NCBI GenBank assembly: GCA_947579605.1
Contig: OX388314.1
Location: 5,208,001-5,272,000, forward strand
From: Athripsodes cinereus
Lineage: Eukaryota > Arthropoda > Insecta > Trichoptera > Leptoceridae
Length of the DNA stretch: 64,000 nt
Reading direction: 5' to 3'
Under the pieces are notes generated by a model. The model had not been told where the DNA came from. It saw only the letters and a list, made by a program, of their open reading frames with translations, and did not search any database. Positions within the stretch are counted from its first letter, which is position 1. Each line of letters opens with the position of its first letter. The translations under genes and the position numbers were made by a program. This document shows, piece by piece, positions 22,111 through 32,985 of the stretch.

Positions 22111-24290
22111 ATATCAATACACCAATTCTGATGGGAGTATGCCTGAAACCGTTAGTATCCTTGCAGATAAATGTATGTATGTGTGTATGTATGTATATAT
22201 GTGCATATTATTGTATTGTACTTAATTTTTGGGTATAATATTGGTTTAATTTATTATGGTTAATTATGGTCACACATGTATTGTGTGATATAACTTTATT
22301 TTAATTTTTCCCAATATGGGCTATTTTTGTTTCTTTTTGTTTATTGTTCCAACGAGGCGACTTACGTTGATCTGTTCTTCGGGTCGCCCCTGAGGAAATG
22401 AAAGTTATGTGTGCAAATTCGGATAAATAGGAGTCTCCGACTCCTGAGATATCCGAGTGTGTAGAGGTTCTTTCAATGTATGCAGATAAATGCAATGCTT
22501 TACAGAAATTTCCAGCCTGTGGTGCTGACAAAAATGAATTAGACCGTCCATTAAAAATAACCAACAATCGATTTATTATTATTTAATCATTAATTTAATT
22601 TATTCTTTTTGCACATTATCATTTACAATATAGGTAACAAAATCAGCAAAGCGTTTTACATAAACAACGTGATGATGTGCAGTAGCGAGATTATCTCTCA
22701 CTATATTAATGATTTCTTCCATCTAGCCACGATGTAACTACGATTTAATTATCAAACAGACTAATCATCATTCGATAACAAAAAACAATATTTTCACTCG
22801 TAATCGAGTGGATGGCCTTTGAAATAGAATAGAATATTTGCTAGCTAGTACTTACCTACTTTATTGGAATAAATTTTAATTTATGGACGTTTGATTGATT
22901 TTTTTTTAAATCGTCCAGCCTTTTGTGTTGTCTCGTGTGAACACCACATAATGAAAATTAAATATGGATGAATAATTGGATGAAAACGTGTTGTGCGTTC
23001 TCAGTCGTGTATTCTATAATAACAAAAGAAAGTAAAAGTATAAATATTTACATCGTTAGCGTAAATTATTTATATATTTATATACAAATACTGTACGTAA
23101 ATATAAACTTTATTACTCGTACTAACAAAAAATGCACATTTAACCTTGAATTAACTATCCATAGCTAATGTGAGAATAGAGTTAACCCAAGTTAAGCCAA
23201 AATCGCAGTCACAAAACAATTTTTGTTCTTTTGTGTACCAACTCGATATTTTATTTGAATAGAAAAAAATCAAATTAATTCCATCAATAAAAATTTGTCC
23301 TATAATATATTTTTTATTTTTCAGAATGCCTCCTATTGTTCTATCGCCAGAATGTGCCAAAAACAATCGATTACTGGGAATAATTTTAGTCGCACAAGAC
23401 AGAATAACCAAATATTTATTTAGCCAAACATAACAGATGGGATACCGTTTATTCCGTGATTGTGTATATTATTACGAGCACATAAATAAGTAGATTTTGT
23501 TTTAAATTTGTTTTATTTACTACGTACTCAATTCTGTAATTTGGCATTCTTTCAAATTGAATAAAAATTCACAAATTTCAAGGATAGACGAGATTGCGCC
23601 GCTTACAATTAACTATTTGTATTACAATTATTGTAAATCAACTATAATATAGTTGATACTTATCATACACCAATATGTCCTTCATAAGTGAAAATGAGAT
23701 AATGGACATTTTTTGTTTTTGTGAAATGTGGCCATTTTTTTATTTTATTTTGGATTTCTCATACATTATCTTGTAAATTTAACATCATTAACAACACAAA
23801 AACATAAATAATCACAAATAAAACCATTAAAATTACCAACAATTCTATGGACATATTGGATTTAGAAGTGCATCGATGGACAAATGCGATTTTTTTGCTG
23901 GCTTTTTATTTCAATTCTTTTCCTTACTTTGTCAAGATCAACAATTTTAACAATTGTATCTATACATTTTCAGTGCTTTAAGCATTAATTTTTCAATAAA
24001 ATATCAGAACACAGCACACGCGAAAACTAGAAAAATAATTATGGCCGCCATAGTGAAAGATTGTTGTACGTTGATTGGCCGGTTTGGACTTATGTGAATT
24101 CGATATAAAACTATTCGTGGACATATTAGGTTTTGAAATGATTTTGATTTTTTAGACAGTATTTTCATAATAAATCTGTGGACATATGTGAGTAAGATCA
24201 AAACTAAACCAAAGTAAAAATAATTCTCTATGCGCCCATATAATAAAGTGAAATTTTGTACCTGGTGGGCATAACGGAGATTGATAAGTA
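22111..24290. other. Long AT-rich stretch with minor repeats
   Basis: It holds a GTAT microsatellite (22172-22200) and a short block around 22340-22460 with GACTCCTGAGATATCC, related to the repeat at 59293-59475. Otherwise only short chance frames occur. A TTTTTTATTTTTCAG followed by a 36-codon frame near 23310-23430 resembles a splice acceptor but is not enough to call an exon. Confidence 0.4.
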
Positions 24291-24360
24291 TCTGAAATGA
24301 AATGAAATGAAATGAAATTCTTTTATTTCCCCTCTTACAATAGGTACATTTGACAATTTT
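24291..24360 (-). repeat. LINE or SINE 3' end with ATTTC pentamer tail
   Basis: Four GAAAT pentamers (24296-24316) are followed by TCTTTTATTTCCCCTCTTAC. The pentamer array looks like a retrotransposon 3' tail in the minus orientation. The body is not recognised. Confidence 0.35.
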
Positions 24361-24419
24361 CACAATATATTTTAAATTATTATGGACAACACATACCACT
24401 CTTTCTTCTTATCAAACTC

Positions 24420-24640
24420 ATCATGGGCTCCCTATAGGGATCTCAGATGAGCGAGCCAGGGGCAGCTCTCACAGGGACCAAAAAATGGATAAATTAGGTA
24501 TGTTGGTCTTTGTATAAAATAGGGTCACATATCAGGCCATCCCCGGCCCGCCTGATCGTGTACGTCGCTAATTGATTCACGCAAGACTGGGAAATTACAC
24601 CGTCCCACTAGATTGCTCTGTTCTGGGACGGTGATAACAG
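24420..24640. other. GC-richer segment of unknown nature
   Basis: GGGCTCCCTATAGGGATCTC, GAGCGAGCCAGGGGCAGCTC and GGCCATCCCCGGCCCGCCTG stand out against the AT-rich surroundings. There is no sustained reading frame. It may be the remnant of a mobile element. Confidence 0.35.
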
Positions 24641-25444
24641 TATTCTTTCTCAAAAAAATAAAATAAAACAAACAGTATAAATTAATTTTATAGACGCATT
24701 TCCTAAGGAAATAAGGAAATCTAATAATGTTAACTTACCTATCATCTAATACACGTAGAGGATGGCAAACTCTTTCAAAAATATTGCTAATGGGTTGTCT
24801 GATTAGTTTTGTCATCTGCACATTGTGCCTAAATCCAGTAAAACAATAAAAAAAATAGTAAATATTATTAACAGCTTAATACTTATTCCATATAAGTTTT
24901 TTGGATACTAATTTGAATGCACCATAACGCGTCCATTAAAAATAAATACATATAATTATTGTCTATGACAAAATAAGCTTTGTCGAAGGATCTATAAAGG
25001 GATAGCTTTTTAATTAGGTACCTTTATTTAAATAAATATAAAAAAAGAATATCCCTAACAAGATTTTAATTATGTATGATAATTGCTATTTCCCAATAGG
25101 AAACGTGATAATTATTTTAATTAAAGGAATAATTAAGAGGTTACTAGGTACATATATGAATTTAATTTGTTAATGATTAAAAGTGATTTTAAAGAATACA
25201 GTTTCTTTGTTGTCGTGATCAAAGAGGTTTCAAAAAGGGGATATCCGCTGTTTTCTGTTTTGTCTAATGGCAAAATTATGCCATTCGAAATTTGAATAGG
25301 ACTTGTTCATTAACAGTAGCATTTTAAAAAAGAGGTTGTTAATTTATTTGACGTGTAATTGAGAGATTGTTGGATGGCGCCAACATCGGGCGCCAAGAAA
25401 CCCAAAATATTAATAAGGACCTCCATGGTGCAAAGGTGAATGTA
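24641..25444. other. No supported feature
   Basis: AT-rich DNA with short chance frames only. Confidence 0.4.
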
Positions 25445-25660
25445 CACTGAGAAAAATACTAACGAAATTTCACAACGAATCATTGGTAGGTACGTACTAT
25501 CAGATTAGGACCAGAGATAGTACAAACGATTCATTAGTACGAATCTATAATATTAACTTTTCACAAACAAATTGTTGTTAAATTTACCAATAATTTGTTT
25601 GCGAAAAGTTAATATTATAGATTCGTACTAACGAATTCGTTGTGAGTATTTTTCTCAGTG
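25445..25660. mobile_element. 216 bp MITE with CACTGAGAAAAATACT ends and TA target
   Basis: CACTGAGAAAAATACT at the left end and its complement at the right end are bounded by TA on each side (25443-25444, 25661-25662). That is the target duplication expected of Tc1/mariner-type elements. A second inner inverted repeat (ATTCGTACT and AACTTTTC blocks) makes the whole element fold on itself. It has no coding capacity. Confidence 0.65.
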
Positions 25661-25941
25661 TATGTTTATATCATTACGTCGACTGCCTTGCAGGGTACGC
25701 AGAAATATATAGAATACTCAAGGATCCATCTACTCCTATGCTCGTACACATTTTTCTAATAATAATAATAATAAAATAAAATAATCTTTATTGTACATTT
25801 TTAATGTGGTACAAATGACGGGTTTATTGCCTGCTGGCAATTTCTGACAACCAACCAGTTTTCTATGTCATAATTGTAACGAAGTTGTTAATTCATGCCC
25901 TGTATAATTGTTTTCTAATACCGATACTGGAAACCAATTAT

Positions 25942-26363
25942 AATGGGCCACTTGCAGTCGTGGGAGATTTTAATAAAAATGATCGAATTCAGTAAATTTG
26001 AGGTCGGAAAACACAAATATGTCAGTTAAATTTTTTTAAATAGGTATCTAAATTATGGAGAATTTCCAAAAATAAAACCCATAATTTTTGACGTTTGGCA
26101 AAACACTCTAAACAGCTGATGACGTCACGGAGTCCAGTTAATCATAGTAACTTTCGCAACCACAGATTATAATCTCATACACACATGGGACTCCGTGACG
26201 TCACAGCGCCGCCATATCGTTTTTGATCATTCCGAGAAAATCCAATTTTTAAAAGCTAATAACTTAGAAAATAGTGCAAGAAAAATAAAATAAATTGTGG
26301 TTGTGTTTCTTTCACACTAATTTACAATTTTATGTAATAAAAAAAATCTACAAGTGACCCATT
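25942..26363. mobile_element. 422 bp MITE with AATGGGCCACTTG ends
   Basis: AATGGGCCACTTGCAG (25942-25957) is inverted with one mismatch at 26348-26363. Inside, GACGTCACGGAGTCC and GGACTCCGTGACGTC form a second inverted pair. No target duplication is clear and no protein is encoded. Confidence 0.6.
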
Positions 26364-26885
26364 GTCAAAAAAGTTCACTCACTGAGTTGATACTATGTGC
26401 TTTTTTATTTGAATACCTTCACACATAATAATATTATATCAAATTGATTACTAATAACATGAATAAAACCATGTGACATTATTGTGAAGCAACTTATTTT
26501 GAATTTTACGAGCTTTAAAAGCGCTAATTAACACGTTAAAGCCAAGGACATCAATTAAGGTTTCAGGAACTAGGACACCTTATTAACACAATTATTAGTA
26601 ACATGGATAATCAAGAACATAAAAAGTAAATTTTATTGAGTAATTTAGTTTTTTTAAATATACGTCTTCATACACTTTACCATATTATGAAGGCTCTATA
26701 TACCTTGCATAATATATCTTGAAGAAGGTATACTTGTTAAGTTTCATTTCTGAATCATCTTCCGCATGGCAGATTTAGAGTTAGAATATTCAGATTGTCT
26801 TATATCTATTAATATTTTGTTCACTATAATATTTTAATATTTTTCCAGGATTTACGGACTTTGTCAGTTTTATTTGTGAATTCTG

Positions 26886-27015
26886 AATGGGTAAGTTGGA
26901 AGATATCGCGCTTCTGCGATAAACTCGCCCATTGCACAAAATTTATTTGTGTAGTTAAATTGAATATTTTCATATGTTGATTTTTTGTGCAATAAAGTCT
27001 TTTTTATTATTATTA
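26886..27015 (+). repeat. CR1-like LINE 3' UTR
   Basis: GTAAGTTGGAAGATATCGCG, CTGCGATAAACTCGCCC and TGTGCAATAAAGTC followed by TTATTATTATTATT match the 3' end signature of insect CR1/Jockey-type LINEs, including a polyadenylation-like AATAAAG. Confidence 0.65.
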
Positions 27016-27337
27016 TTAATTCTACTGCGTTGCTTTATTACGGATTTATCATTGAAATTTAGAATACCTGCATTTCTATGTTATATCTAGACGATTACGA
27101 ATGGGTTAAAACTGGTATATAAAGTGACATTTGAAGAAATTAACTTCTTAAAATTTTAGCAAATAAATAAACAAGAGACAAATAGAGGGGACTTTGAAAA
27201 TAATTTGAAGACGCATAAATATCTGGAAATTTCAGACAGCAGATTTTCAGAACCCATGTTGTGAATCAACAACGCCAAAAAATTGTACCTACTAGTCATC
27301 CACTTAAATAATAGACAATTATCCGCCATATTCTTAC

Positions 27338-27400
27338 ATAATTATTTTATTTATTTATTTATTTCACAATCCACGGCGTGAGCCTTTTACATGTTCAAGA
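27338..27400 (-). repeat. LINE 3' end (AAAGGCTAGCGCCGTGAATT family), minus
   Basis: ATTTATTTATTTATTTCACA, CCACGGCGTGAGCCTTTTAC is the complement of the tail and last UTR block of this family. Confidence 0.6.
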
Positions 27401-27504
27401 ATAAATAATACACAAATCAAATATCTCATTCACAACACAGTTGGAAAACAAGAATTAACAAAACACAAAAGAGAATTATTTCATAACAACATTTTAACAT
27501 TTCA

Positions 27505-28023
27505 TAATTATATCGAAACCTCTACATTCACGCAATTTCTCATACATGCACGCCGATTTCTTTAACTCAACATACACTTGGCCGTCGTCTTAGAGAATTT
27601 GATCCACGTAATGACGACGTGATCAAACCACGTGTTTCTCGGACTATCGAGCTTTCTGTTGCCAACTCTTTCAGCGAGATACATCTTCTTCATCATCCAT
27701 TAGCTCCACATGTCCTTACCATCGCAATATATTTACACGAATTCCGTGAACACAAAACTCCTCTCGCATCTGCTCATTCCAAAATTAAGCTCATTTTGTT
27801 ATTCTTAAGCCACTTAGTCTCGGACGTGAGCCTTTTCTCACAACTCTTCTTTCACAGATTTTTAGTCTACATTATTGGTTTTTCCCATCACTTTCCCCTG
27901 GATGTTTTAAGAACCTCAGAGCTCCAGACTCAAAGAAACATTTTTTTATTTTCAAGGAACGGCTCAGGGTTTGCCAGAAGAACTCCCCCGACAAAATCCT
28001 CCCTAAAATTACAAAACCCTTAA
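27505..28023 (+). CDS. Unrecognised open frame in a pyrimidine-rich segment
   Basis: An open frame of about 170 codons runs to a stop at 28021-28023; the first GTG is at 27619 and no ATG start is evident. Its translation has a mixed, protein-like composition (for example RRLREFDPRNDDVIKPRVSR and ANSFSEIHLLHHPLAPHVLT). The plus strand is pyrimidine-rich, unlike its neighbours. I recognise no domain. It could be the antisense strand of an old retroelement, because the adjoining sequence at 27338-27400 is a LINE 3' end. A direct repeat AGATTTTTAGTCTACATTAT lies at about 27858 and 28039. Confidence 0.2.
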
Positions 28024-28959
28024 TGTCCCTTTCGAGGAGATTTTTAGTCTACATTATAATATTGTCTATGGTCCTAGTATATTTTCTTACATTTTAATAT
28101 CGTTGTCCAATGTAACACATAATCGCCTTACTTAGAGCCTTAACGAAATAATCTCAAAATTAGTTTTCATTATAATACTACATTGTATCAGACACAATAA
28201 ATATCGGTTAACTTCTGAGACAAAAACTATGCATCTATTATAAAACGTGAAGATTATCATGTAAGATCAAAGCTGATTAGATGGTAATATATACGGCGTC
28301 CGTCCATCGCCACTTAATAAAAATGTTAAATAATATTAGATAACAATAAATTAATATCTAATCAATGAACAAAGAAATAGTATTAACATTAGAATCAAAT
28401 AAATTATTTCGTACCTATGTGAATTAATTTAATTGATAATATTTATGTACTGTATTACTAAATATGTTTTACTAATTACTAATTTTTGATAGTTTCACTG
28501 ATAGAGTGAAGAATAATATTTCATTCATAAACGTACTGTGTCGGTGTTTAGGTGGTAGAATTCTATAATGAAATTAAAAAAATAAATGTTTTTGCACTAC
28601 ATAGATTTTTAATTGTGAGAGACGTCTTTCGTCTTTTCAATTTCAATATTTCTATGTTATCTAAATTAAGATAATATTTAAATTATCAAAAAATACCGAA
28701 ATAAGTTAGTATTCAGAATTACTGACTGGTCGACTTACTTTCTCACTACTGAAGTAAGCGATAAAAAGACTACATAACACCAAAGTGAGATATCGCTGAA
28801 TACAGTTAGATATAGGCATGCAGTCACTCAATTAGTATTTTTCGCAACACCCGTTTTATATTTTCTGTCGCTCAGCTCAGTTATGATTTTTTTTGTCGCT
28901 TAATATTAGTCGTCAACTTAGATTTTATGTCACCTAAACAGTATTAGACTCCGTTCATT
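28024..28959. other. No supported feature
   Basis: AT-rich; TTTTCTGTCGCTC and TTTTTTGTCGCTTAATATTA near 28860-28910 resemble degenerate units of the minisatellite that follows. Confidence 0.35.
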
Positions 28960-29715
28960 ATAAGTCGATTATTTGTTTTTTGGTCGCCGGTTTAAATAGT
29001 TCCCTATGAATTTATCATTGTATATACAAATCTAAATGTCTAATAGTCACTTCATCATTTGTCGACCATTTGTTTTTTCGGTCGCCCATTTAAATATTTC
29101 CCTACAAATTTAACACAAATCTAAGATGTCTAAGAGTCACTTCATTATCAGTCGACCATTTGTTTTTTCTGTCGCCCATTTAAATATTTCCCTATAAATT
29201 TATCATTTTTTTTTTTTTTTTTAAAAAAGATATATCTGGGTTTTGTTATAAACCCAAATACAACTTTATACACCTTCCACAGTAAGCTAAAAGCTTGTGT
29301 CGTGAAAGGGGAGTTTGCCGGCACCTGGGATCGAACCGCGGACCCCTTGTTCAAGAGGCCGAGACTCTACCTCCAGGCTACCGACGAACTTTGTTAATAC
29401 AAATCTAAGAAGTCTAAGAGTCACTTCATTAGTAGTCGATCATTTGTTTTTTCGGTCGCCGAATTAAATAGTTCCCTATAAATTTGTCTTTGTTAATACA
29501 AATCTAAGATGTCTACTAAGAATCACTTCATTATTAGTCGATCATTTGTTTTTTCGGTCGCCGATTTCAATATTTCCCTATAAACTTATCATTGTTAATA
29601 CAATTCAAATCTGTCTACCAAGAATCACTTCATTATTAATCGTTATTTGTTTTTTCGGTCGCTGATTCAAATAGTTCCCTATAAATTTGTCTTTGTTAAT
29701 ACAAATCTAAGATGT
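28960..29715. repeat. Minisatellite, 90-101 bp units, about six copies, split by a SINE
   Basis: Each unit contains CATTTGTTTTTTCGGTCGCC, TTTCCCTATAAATTTATCAT, AATACAAATCTAAGATGTCT and AGTCACTTCATTA. Unit starts lie near 28972, 29068, 29158, 29443, 29544 and 29645. Units differ by substitutions and short indels. A SINE (29207-29390) splits one unit between TTTATCATT and TTGTTAATAC. Confidence 0.85.
29207..29390 (-). repeat. SINE-B copy 5, inside the minisatellite
   Basis: This is the best SINE-B copy. The minus strand has AGTTCGTCGGTAGCCTGGAG, GTAGAGTCTCGGCCTC, GGTCCGCGGTTCGATCCC, GCCGGCAAACTCCCC, CTTTCACGACACAAGC and CCCAGATATATC before the A tail. The promoter-like head is intact. Confidence 0.9.
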
Positions 29716-30197
29716 CCCTGACGTATGTAAATAATAAATACTCAAGTATGTATATTAATAATATAATAGATATACGTTTTATCAAATTAATTTTATATCT
29801 AACGCTTCTGTCCTTGTATTTTACGAGTCTACAATAATATTATATTTTATATAGGTAGATATATTTATATTCTGTTGTGTGTTGCTATGCGTAATCCCAT
29901 ACAGGAAGCTCTAAAAACTACAAGTAAGTAACATTATATTATTATATCTATCGTTTTATACAGTGAAACCTCGATAACTTGATCATAATGTGCGGTGTTT
30001 TGAAAAAATTGGAGTATTCGAGAATATCGAGGAGAAATTAATAATACAAACATTGAACAATCACACACCCGGATATCTCAAGAGTCGTTAACTCCTACTT
30101 ATCCGCACTATCGTAATAATACAAACACTTGATGATCTTCAAAAATTATGAATGTCACCATGATTCTATGTAATTAAAGTTCGAATCTCTACGAAAG
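29716..30197. other. No supported feature
   Basis: AT-rich, with TATATTAATAATATAATAG-type low-complexity runs. Confidence 0.4.
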
Positions 30198-30278
30198 CAA
30201 GTAGAGATTCGAGAGGAGCAGAATCACTCCGAATGGAGGGAGCTGGATCGTTTCCTGTGCTCCCAGAAGATGCATTGA
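30198..30278 (+). pseudogene. LINE RT C-terminal tail remnant
   Basis: The frame ends QNHSEWRELDRFLCSQKMH and a stop (30276-30278). It shares the RSEWRRL...LCSxxxx-stop ending with 11434-11670. Confidence 0.55.
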
Positions 30279-30307
30279 AAGGCGAAAAAAGAATACAGTA
30301 AGTGATA

Positions 30308-30378
30308 TTATTATTATTATTGGACAACATTAAAGTGACGTTTACGTGCCAAAGCACCTCAAGGACACTGTACAATTC
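30308..30378 (+). repeat. Repeat homologous to the hAT target site (empty site)
   Basis: TTGGACAACATTAAAGTGAC, GTTTACGTGCCAAAGCACCT and CAAGGACACTGTAC align with the two flanks of the hAT element joined together (36095-36120 plus 41517-41555). This gives an uninterrupted view of the site. The nature of the repeat is unknown. Confidence 0.7.
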
Positions 30379-31166
30379 TATTATATTGATAGTGTCGTTA
30401 TTTTTATGTAGCGGGGCCGTTTTTTGCTGAGATATGGTGGTGACATCATTTCAATTTGTTGTCGATCTTATAAAGTCACTAGTGATTTATTTAAATGTCA
30501 TCAAACCGACGTCGTCGAAAGAGTGGAAAAGCTGAAATGGTCGTAGGCGTTAATGTTTCTAGATCAAAGATGGACAAACGAGACAGTGGAGTGGAGACCA
30601 TGGGAAGACAAAAGAAGTAGATGAAGACCTATGGTCTGATAATAATAATATTATGAAAACTTATATAGCGCCGTACTGTGATATGAAAGTAAAAAAAAAA
30701 AACTTAATAATACAATACATTTTTATTTAAATGAAATAATAACCAATTTTGTTCAGCAGATATTCAGTCTTTGTCCAAAATGTCATGATGACATAAATTA
30801 TGGAGACAGACAGAGATTCAGAAACTATCGAGACCTGAATATTTCAAATCCGCAATTACTCTAAACATTCGAGTTATCAAGATTCGACTGTGTTAAGTTA
30901 CGAGTGCGTAGCTATCGAAGCTATCATACTCGTAGTATACATAGGCACACACTACTTGTGATAATAATTCTTTCGTTTTGTCAATTACAAATGTAGGTAT
31001 TCCTGTTTTATTGTGCGTCTTTATTCATGTCTTATAAATTATATTATTATATTATATCTAATAATAATAATATGTGGGGATTATATCAATGGCCAAATTA
31101 TAATAAAAAAAAAACTTAGGTACAACCCGTCAAGATGGATGGACAGTCACATAATTCTATAATATT
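30379..31166. other. No supported feature
   Basis: AT-rich DNA. GAGACAGTGGAGTGGAGACC near 30580 is purine-rich and could be an old LINE remnant, but no frame supports it. Confidence 0.35.
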
Positions 31167-31256
31167 ATTACCACTACACCATCACGAATTATCCTAGAAG
31201 TGGGATAGTCAGCGGATCAGCTGCATGTAATAAACATGCAGATTGTCCTCTCCTTT
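31167..31256 (-). repeat. Rep-A copy (part)
   Basis: TACCACTACACCATCACGAA, GTGGGATAGTCAGCGGATCA and GTAATAAACATGCAGATTGT are family blocks. Confidence 0.7.
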
Positions 31257-31365
31257 GTCTACCATAATTTTTATTGGCATATAGAGAACGACTTGCATGT
31301 TAAGTACAGTTGGTCTCCTGGTTACTTCAGTTGAAAACTTGTAAGAGATGCCGTTATGGTGTCTT
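31257..31365 (+). repeat. Rep-A copy (part), opposite orientation
   Basis: TTTTTATTGGCATATAGAGA, ACGACTTGCATGTTAAGTAC and GAGATGCCGTTATGGTGTC match the 3' half of the family in sense. It abuts the preceding minus copy, forming an inverted pair. Confidence 0.6.
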
Positions 31366-31399
31366 GTAAAAAACAAATGTTTTCTCATGTTTAAGACAT

Positions 31400-31585
31400 T
31401 TTTTTTATATTATTGTTTTTCATTACTGTACATTGGTTACAACATCAATCATTACAAGTATCATAAAATTATCAATTATTCAGTTCCCACTAATAAATTG
31501 AAAAAAAAATATATCAATTATTTTTTAACAATGCACAGAGAACGAGTTTATCGATAGATTGCGTTATCTTCCAACTAGCACGGTT
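31400..31585 (-). repeat. CR1-like LINE 3' UTR, minus
   Basis: ATTACTGTACATTGGTTACA and AACGAGTTTATCGATAGATT, GCGTTATCTTCCAACT are complements of the GTTGGAAGA...GATAAACTC signature. Confidence 0.5.
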
Positions 31586-31639
31586 AACTCAAAATTTATT
31601 ATATACAAACAATAATCATAGTAAGTACCTACTGAAGAA

Positions 31640-31862
31640 TGCAGAATGCAGATTTTATTCAGCGATGAAGTACCTATGCCACAAATCCTGATTGTTAAAT
31701 ATTTTATTAGCACGAAGAGGACCATCTGCATTTGATGAGGTTTGCCACCCATCCTGAATATTTTATCATTAATTGACAAGGAGAGCATTATCTGCATATT
31801 TATCATTTGTGGTTAGTCCGCTGGTTATCTCATTTGTGGGAGATGCTATGATGGGATGGATG
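31640..31862 (+). repeat. Rep-A copy with internal duplication
   Basis: TTATTCAGCGATGAAGTACC, GCACGAAGAGGACCATCTGC, GAGGTTTGCCACCCATCCTG and GGGAGATGCTATGATGGGAT match the family. The segment around the GAGGACCATCTGC block occurs twice (31675-31735 and 31740-31800), so it is a partial duplication or two merged copies. Confidence 0.7.
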
Positions 31863-32107
31863 GAGTTTGCTATTTTTTTACCAAACAATCTATTATATTC
31901 TATTAACATCTTTAGGTTCGCCTTTGGGCCTTTGCCCAGATAATAATTTGTGTAGGTAAATCTGATTATTTTATTTACGTTATATTAAGACCGAAAATGA
32001 TGTAACTTTATATTCTAGTCCGTATGTCGGTAAAAGTGTTAAAACTCTAAAAACTCAACACGTAATTCAATAAAATAAATTAAATCGTTTTCAGAAATCT
32101 AAAACGC

Positions 32108-32185
32108 AAGGTTACTCTTGACATAATCTAAATACGATTTTAATCTTGTCTTTATCGCGCGAAGTGACTATACTCAAATATACCT
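32108..32185. mobile_element. Half of a GGGTTACTC-type MITE
   Basis: AAGGTTACTCTTGACATAAT, CTAAATACGATTTTAATCTT and ATCGCGCG match the left half of the element at 60765-61002; the right end is lost. Confidence 0.5.
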
Positions 32186-32214
32186 ACGCGCATGGTAATC
32201 TCGCGGTAACTTCT

Positions 32215-32450
32215 ATTCTTTCATACACTTTTCAGACACTGTCATAGAATTCCTCATGCACGGTTTCCTATGTGCTCAACACATGTCCGTCCTGGAGGAT
32301 CTGGTTTATATTATAGTCTCGCCATTTAATCCTCAAACGACCACGTTTCCGAGCACAATTACTCTCAGCCCTGTATATAAATTTCTTTGTCATTCTGTCC
32401 TCATTCATTCATTCCACGTGCCCAAACCAACCAAAACATAATATGGCATA
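32215..32450 (-). pseudogene. LINE RT C-terminal remnant
   Basis: The minus strand encodes, with shifts, a segment resembling FGHVERMNEDRMTK followed by a basic region. A plus-strand reading gives only a chance 61-codon frame. It is related to the fragment at 14164-14290. Confidence 0.4.
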
Positions 32451-32504
32451 CAAGATATTTAAAGCCATCAATAAAGTAATGATTGAAAATCTTATTTAGT
32501 TTAT

Positions 32505-32565
32505 ACAGAGAGGACTACCTGTCTGTTTATTACATGTGTGATTAATCAACTTGTGAAAATAATCA
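32505..32565 (+). repeat. Rep-A fragment
   Basis: ACAGAGAGGACTACCTGTCT and GTTTATTACATGTGTGATTA match the central block. Confidence 0.4.
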
Positions 32566-32629
32566 TTTATAAACTTCATCGCTTTAAATATAACAAAATT
32601 ATAAAAGAAACACTAATAATAGGTATAAA

Positions 32630-32985
32630 GTGCGTATTGAAAAATGTGCTAAGGGCGAGTTTATCGCAGTAGCGGGTTATCTTCCAACAAACTCATATCG
32701 TGATGGTATCAAAAAACTCTATTTGGGTAACCAGTGGACTAACAGACGTTATGAATATATTCAAAACTTGCAGTCCGCACCGGTTTGGCAGGGGTATCTA
32801 AAAAATAATTTAGTTTTAGTAAGGATCCCTATTTTTTTGAAAATATAATATAGCCTATGTCATCCGGAGATAGTGTAGCTTCCCAACAGTGAAAGGAATT
32901 TTCAAATCGATTCAGTAGTTTCGGAGCCTATTTAATGCAAACCATAAAATCTTTCCTCTTTATAATATTACTATAAACTATAGAT
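32630..32985 (+). repeat. Widespread arthropod-type repeat, 3' module
   Basis: ATAGCCTATGTCATCCGGAG, ATAGTGTAGCTTCCCAACAG, CAAATCGATTCAGTAGTTTC and AAATCTTTCCTCTTTATAAT form the familiar 3' half of an insect interspersed repeat. The 72-codon frame 32630-32848 has no recognisable domain. Confidence 0.45.

Noticed and set aside
23310..23430. Possible exon: TTTTTTATTTTTCAG followed by an open frame starting MPPIVLSPECAKNN
   Set aside because: Only about 36 codons, no partner exon and no recognisable domain; a chance acceptor in T-rich DNA is as likely.
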